NCBI RefSeq assembly: GCF_000002075.1 | Contig: NW_004797491.1 | Span: forward strand, 34,429-98,428 | Origin: Aplysia californica | Lineage: Eukaryota; Mollusca; Gastropoda; Aplysiida; Aplysiidae | Length of the DNA: 64,000 nucleotides | Direction: 5' to 3' | In this document: piece by piece, positions 60,529-64,000 of the stretch | Position numbering within the stretch: position 1 is the first letter of the stretch | Layout of the letters: the number at the start of each line of letters is the position of its first letter | The notes under the pieces: generated by a model | The model's input: the letters and a program-made list of their open reading frames with translations, nothing else | What the model was told of the DNA's origin: nothing | Databases searched by the model: none | Program-made: the position numbers and the translations under genes

Positions 60529-63032
60529 GTCAGTTGGTAAATTTTTACGGTCACTACCGCACACAGATGCACTGCTTCGGGGGTCAAGCTGCAGTATTGT
60601 TTGCTGCAGTTCACATATAAAGTATATATAATAAAGCCACTAAAACTGTCGCAAATCAATTTTCTAGATGGCCACCTCTATTCTCACCCGGAGTGAGAAT
60701 AGTGCAGGCGAGTCTTGTGGCTATTCTCACCCGGTGCGCGTTCACCAAATTTTGCGTTCACCCAAAACCACAGAATTCTACACTGTGATAACAGAAAAAT
60801 TGTAGAATTCTGTGCCGTGAACAAACGTTCCATTACAACTGTAGCCTACTAAAAGCGTACAATTTTGTCTGTGGGCAGTGGAGAGAGAGAGAGAAAGAGA
60901 GAGAGGAGTAGCGCTAGAATTTCCGGGCAAAACAAAATGGCGACCCGCTTAGTTCGGCTCGATTCGAAAAGTTAAATAGCCGTAGCATCTTTGTAGACAA
61001 CCAAATTAATTTACATTTACTTTTGTGTTTTAACATCATTTTTTAACTTTGTTTTGGTCAATTTGATCGTCCACACTGATAGACAGTATTCAGAAAGAGA
61101 CAGAGAGAGAGAGAAGAGGGGAGGAGTTGATCTTGCGAGAACTTCCGGGCGGGTGAGAATAGCCACTTTCTTTCTAGATCTAGATTCTAGACTAGATTTA
61201 GATCTATATCTAGATTAGATCTAGGAAGGAAGTGGCTATCTAGCAATGCTCACAGAGCGTGTTTTGTTCTGCCGATTTTTGGCCCCCGCAGCGGGGGTGT
61301 TTCGTGGGACGCACTAACGCAAAGGTTGTTGTCTTCAACTCGCTCTCACGCCGCTTCTCGTGAATGGATATGAATGAAACTTGGCAGCCAATCAGAAAAA
61401 TGGTCAATCTCGTAGTATGCAGTTTGACAACATTGTACCCATCCTAGAAGCAGTCGAAAACGTTTGCGAAAGTGGTTGATGTGGTGTGCTTTGAAGATTT
61501 TTCGGAGCTGTGATTTGTCAAACTGACTGATACGTTATACACCATTTTTCTTTATAAATTCCCTTAAAATTTCAAGCTTCTGTGTTAAGCGGTTTTCGCG
61601 TAATCTTTAAAAATGTGGGAGTAACTAAGGGAAAAAGCGGCATTGCCATTTGCGCGTGCTGGGTGAACGACCGCCGGCTGGGAAATTTCCACTGAGTGAC
61701 GTCATCAGCCATCGGTCGCCTCGGGCGCTACAAACGAGGCCCCGCTTATGTGAACCGGAAAGGAGGGGAAGGATACTTGAAAACTAAATGGGGGCCTTGA
61801 TAACTTACGTTTTTGTTGCATTTTAGTCACAATACAATAGATGTAGTCATTTTTATTTGCTTGATTGCATGACAGAAGAATAGAAACAAGAAAAGCAAAC
61901 ATCTTCAGAAGTGGTAGGCATTGTTTTTGCGTTATGAAAGCCTATTCCCCCCCTCTTGGGAAAGCACACACTTGGACCCGTCCTGTGTGCTATGTTTGGA
62001 AAAGTGAGGCATAAGATTGTTATTAAAGAGTATGGTACTTATTTAGTCCAGTCTGGGAAGATAGTCCCGTTTATACTTTGTTATCGTTCACTGAGCTGAG
62101 CACTCTTATTTATATAAAACTTTGAGAAACTTGTTGGTGATCTAGCGAAACAAAGAATGGGAGAGCCCATGTGTGTCAACAATGAAGGCCGGAACGACTG
62201 AGTAGGGAGGGTGTGGCATGCGCAGACAAGCAGAACGCATCGTGGGATAGGCCAGCGTAAGCCTAGTTTAGACTATCAAGGCCTACCATGCCTCTCACTT
62301 CTCCGATGCGGGGGTGGAGAGGTCATAGCAATGTAATGGATGGAGCGAATGAGTGACGTGCGGAAGCTGACGGAATGCACCACAGGGTGTGATGGGGTGG
62401 GGGAAAACACAGCGGGTGAGTTAGCCCAGAGCCCTTTTTTTCTGATCGGCAACGCCGAGCTGTCAAAATCACTAGATCTGGTGCTAGAGAAAGAAACCTG
62501 ATTCGATTTTTGATCAAGTAAGACCTAGAGGTCATGTTGAAACAAAATTATCCTCCGGGGAGATAGCAAAAGGAAATAACACCAAACTCATAGATTAGGC
62601 CTACTTTACAGTTTCCCTTGAATTTATTACTGGATCCCTTATAGCGAAAATCCTGCTAAAACGGACATTTTGCTCCGGTCCCCTCCCTCTCGTTATAACA
62701 GGATTCCACTGTAATGCCAAATTGCACAGCCTTTACTACAGGCCTTGCATAAATGTATGCTTGATATATTTAATTTTAGTGTATCCTGATCTTGACCTTG
62801 CGAATTTTTTTTGGTGGGAGGGGGAGGTGTATTACATAACTCAACGAGATGGAATTGTTCTGTCATTTTTGTGTAACAGCTCCTTTAATAAAGTATTTAA
62901 AATAGGGTTTTCCCATAATCAAAGAGGTACATTTTTTACTTAACTTTCAGCTGACCCTGTTCTTCGACGGCACTTGAGCAGATTGCCAAGTGATGCTCAA
63001 GTCATCTTTTGTTATGTTGGAGACAGACCACA
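60393..63032 (+). CDS. TXNDC17: TXNDC17-like (TRP14) thioredoxin, 5' part (exons 1-2)
   Basis: Exon 1 is 60393-60528 (136 nt) and exon 2 is 62951-63032 (82 nt). Joined, they read MTSVVTVHGHEALSKALKEK through SWCPDCRNADPVLRRHL and VIFCYVGDRP. Human TXNDC17 reads SWCPDCVQAEPVVREGL and FIYCQVGEKP, so the match is specific. WCPDC is the active site of this family of small cytosolic disulfide reductases (about 123 aa), which are reduced by thioredoxin reductase. The exon 1 donor is GTCAGT, the exon 2 acceptor TTTCAG and donor GTAAGT. The last 40-50 residues must lie beyond 64000. The ATG at 60393 (context AAAATGA) was chosen because the protein starts there in the family; the frame stays open upstream to 60243. 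The gene is divergent from UBASH3. Confidence 0.93.
60662..61168 (-). mobile_element. Repeat family Q, complete copy in TXNDC17 intron 1
   Basis: Outer ends GGCCACCTCTATTCTCACCC and CGGGTGAGAATAGCCAC are inverted copies, so this looks like a 0.5-kb MITE. Inside, 60769-60782 and 60801-60814 form a perfect 14-bp inverted pair (CACAGAATTCTACA). It lies about 135 bp after exon 1. Confidence 0.65.
61169..62950. other. TXNDC17 intron 1, unassigned part
   Basis: TAGATC cluster at 61173-61225, then a possible dispersed repeat (CGCTTCTCGTGAATGGATAT near 61350). No exon-like segment between exons 1 and 2. Confidence 0.5.
62951..63032 (+). CDS. TXNDC17: TXNDC17 exon 2
   Basis: Encodes (A)DPVLRRHLSRLPSDAQVIF and CYVGDRP; the first codon is split with exon 1 and the last with a missing exon 3. 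The donor is GTAAGT at 63033. A MITE remnant starts about 10 bp after the donor. Confidence 0.92.
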
Positions 63033-63043
63033 GTAAGTATCGT

Positions 63044-63101
63044 GTGTCGCCATGACACGGTGCTTGTTGATTTTTGGGTAATTGGGGTCATTGGTATCAT
63101 C
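63044..63101 (+). mobile_element. Truncated MITE family 1 left end beside TXNDC17 exon 2
   Basis: GTCGCCATGACACGGTGCTT, then TTGGTATCATCTTA, matches the first 60 bp of MITE 1. It is cut where a TTAACTCACTCACCGCC sequence begins (63102). Confidence 0.45.
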
Positions 63102-64000
63102 TTAACTCACTCACCGCCATTGCCACACCTGTGTCGGTCAACAGGTATGACCACTCACCGTCACTATTATACCCGTGTTGGTTGCGTATTTTCCTCTTTA
63201 TTTCTACATTAGTCTCCGTCTAAACGCATGCCATACAAAAGCAACGCACGCTTTGGTCATATGACAGGGTTTACGCAATATAATTTAGATGTACTAACGC
63301 ACGGTCACTTCTTCTTAACGCTCACTTCGATCCGTTAAACAGGCCAATAAGTAAATCTTGGCAAGGGGACATTTTTCACAGCAGCCTACACAGCTTGCAC
63401 TTGCACAAGCCTAGACGACCAAAGATCGTGTATAGGGTAGAAGAGAATCTTTGAGCATGCCGGATAGATACCTGTATTTTTCTACACTGGCCCTCATGCA
63501 AAACAAAGAGAGCGATGGACAGTTTCCACATCCAATAACTTTTCACAGACATATTGGTCTTGGACTAGTCGGGTGATATATTTGGGGGGAGGGGGGGAGA
63601 CTGAAATGTCTTATGATTGGTCACTCGAAATGGGTCTTTGAGAGAAGGTTTCTGCCTGGTGTTTGAGTGACAGCATACGTAATGTTTAGGGAGGCCTAGC
63701 GCAACATGCGTGAATGCTGTGAAACACTAGATATGCTTCTTAATTATATTAAACATTAGTAAAGTAATCAGCTTCACTCAAAGAACTTATAGGTACTTGT
63801 TCAACGAATCACAAGAGAAAAGTCTCCTGTCATCCATGCATTTACCGAGTTGCAATAGATGACAGGGATTGGTCGTTTTGAAAGCCGCGTGGCTGAGAGT
63901 GAGAGCATATCCTTAAGACTGAATCTATCACGAATAGTTTCCTCTTATCTGTTCCCGACATTTCATAGTGCATATCAGTACAGTGAGTCCGTCTTTCTGC
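63102..64000. other. TXNDC17 intron 2, repeat-rich
   Basis: Begins TTAACTCACTCACCGCCATT, with two related blocks (ACTCACCGCCATTGCC and ACTCACCGTCACTATT), like the end of a second TTAA-type element. No exon 3 of TXNDC17 found. Confidence 0.45.

Overview
This is animal nuclear DNA. Its coding exons are short and bounded by GT-AG splice sites, and they sit in long AT-rich introns packed with SINEs, LINEs, TIR transposons and microsatellites. I recognise two host genes. A complete UBASH3-like (TULA/STS) gene runs on the minus strand from its ATG at 59536 to its stop at 18750. Its 11 coding exons join in frame to 628 codons plus a stop: UBA, 2H phosphoesterase, SH3 and histidine-phosphatase domains. 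Head to head with it, the first two coding exons of a TXNDC17-like thioredoxin (WCPDC motif) lie on the plus strand at 60393-63032; the gene continues past the window. The ATGs are 856 bp apart, so 59537-60392 should hold a shared or closely paired promoter region. The repeat content (tRNA-headed SINEs with an L2/CR1-type 3' tail, abundant TAGATC words, dense dinucleotide arrays) and the divergence of the exons suggest a lophotrochozoan, probably a gastropod mollusc. That assignment is an inference.

Layout. 1-18100: beyond the 3' end of UBASH3. No host gene recognised; RTE and Tc1/mariner relics, several SINE families, TIR elements and microsatellites. 18130-59536: the UBASH3 gene. Its 3' UTR carries a SINE. 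Intron 9 holds an apparently intact 1088-codon CR1/L2-group LINE lying inside a TTAA-flanked inverted-repeat element. Intron 8 is almost filled by a 2.5-kb TIR DNA transposon with a decayed transposase and a 100-N assembly gap. Intron 3 contains a plus-strand series of splice-compatible coding-like segments of unknown identity. The 15.7-kb intron 1 holds SINEs, an internally deleted I-group LINE with RNase H, hairpin-forming repeat families and a foldback-like element. 59537-60392: divergent promoter interval. 60393-64000: TXNDC17 exons 1 and 2 with a MITE-bearing intron, then repeats.

How the genes relate: UBASH3 proteins are phosphatases that bind ubiquitin and SH3 ligands and dampen tyrosine-kinase signalling. 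TXNDC17/TRP14 is a cytosolic disulfide reductase. Their pairing may only reflect a shared promoter. The most notable non-genic structure is the network of nested and structurally related repeats: SINE tails matching the resident LINE, hairpins with compensatory changes, nested MITEs with datable order, and long palindromes near the divergent promoter. No LTR retroelement, retrovirus, Polinton or toxin gene was recognised.
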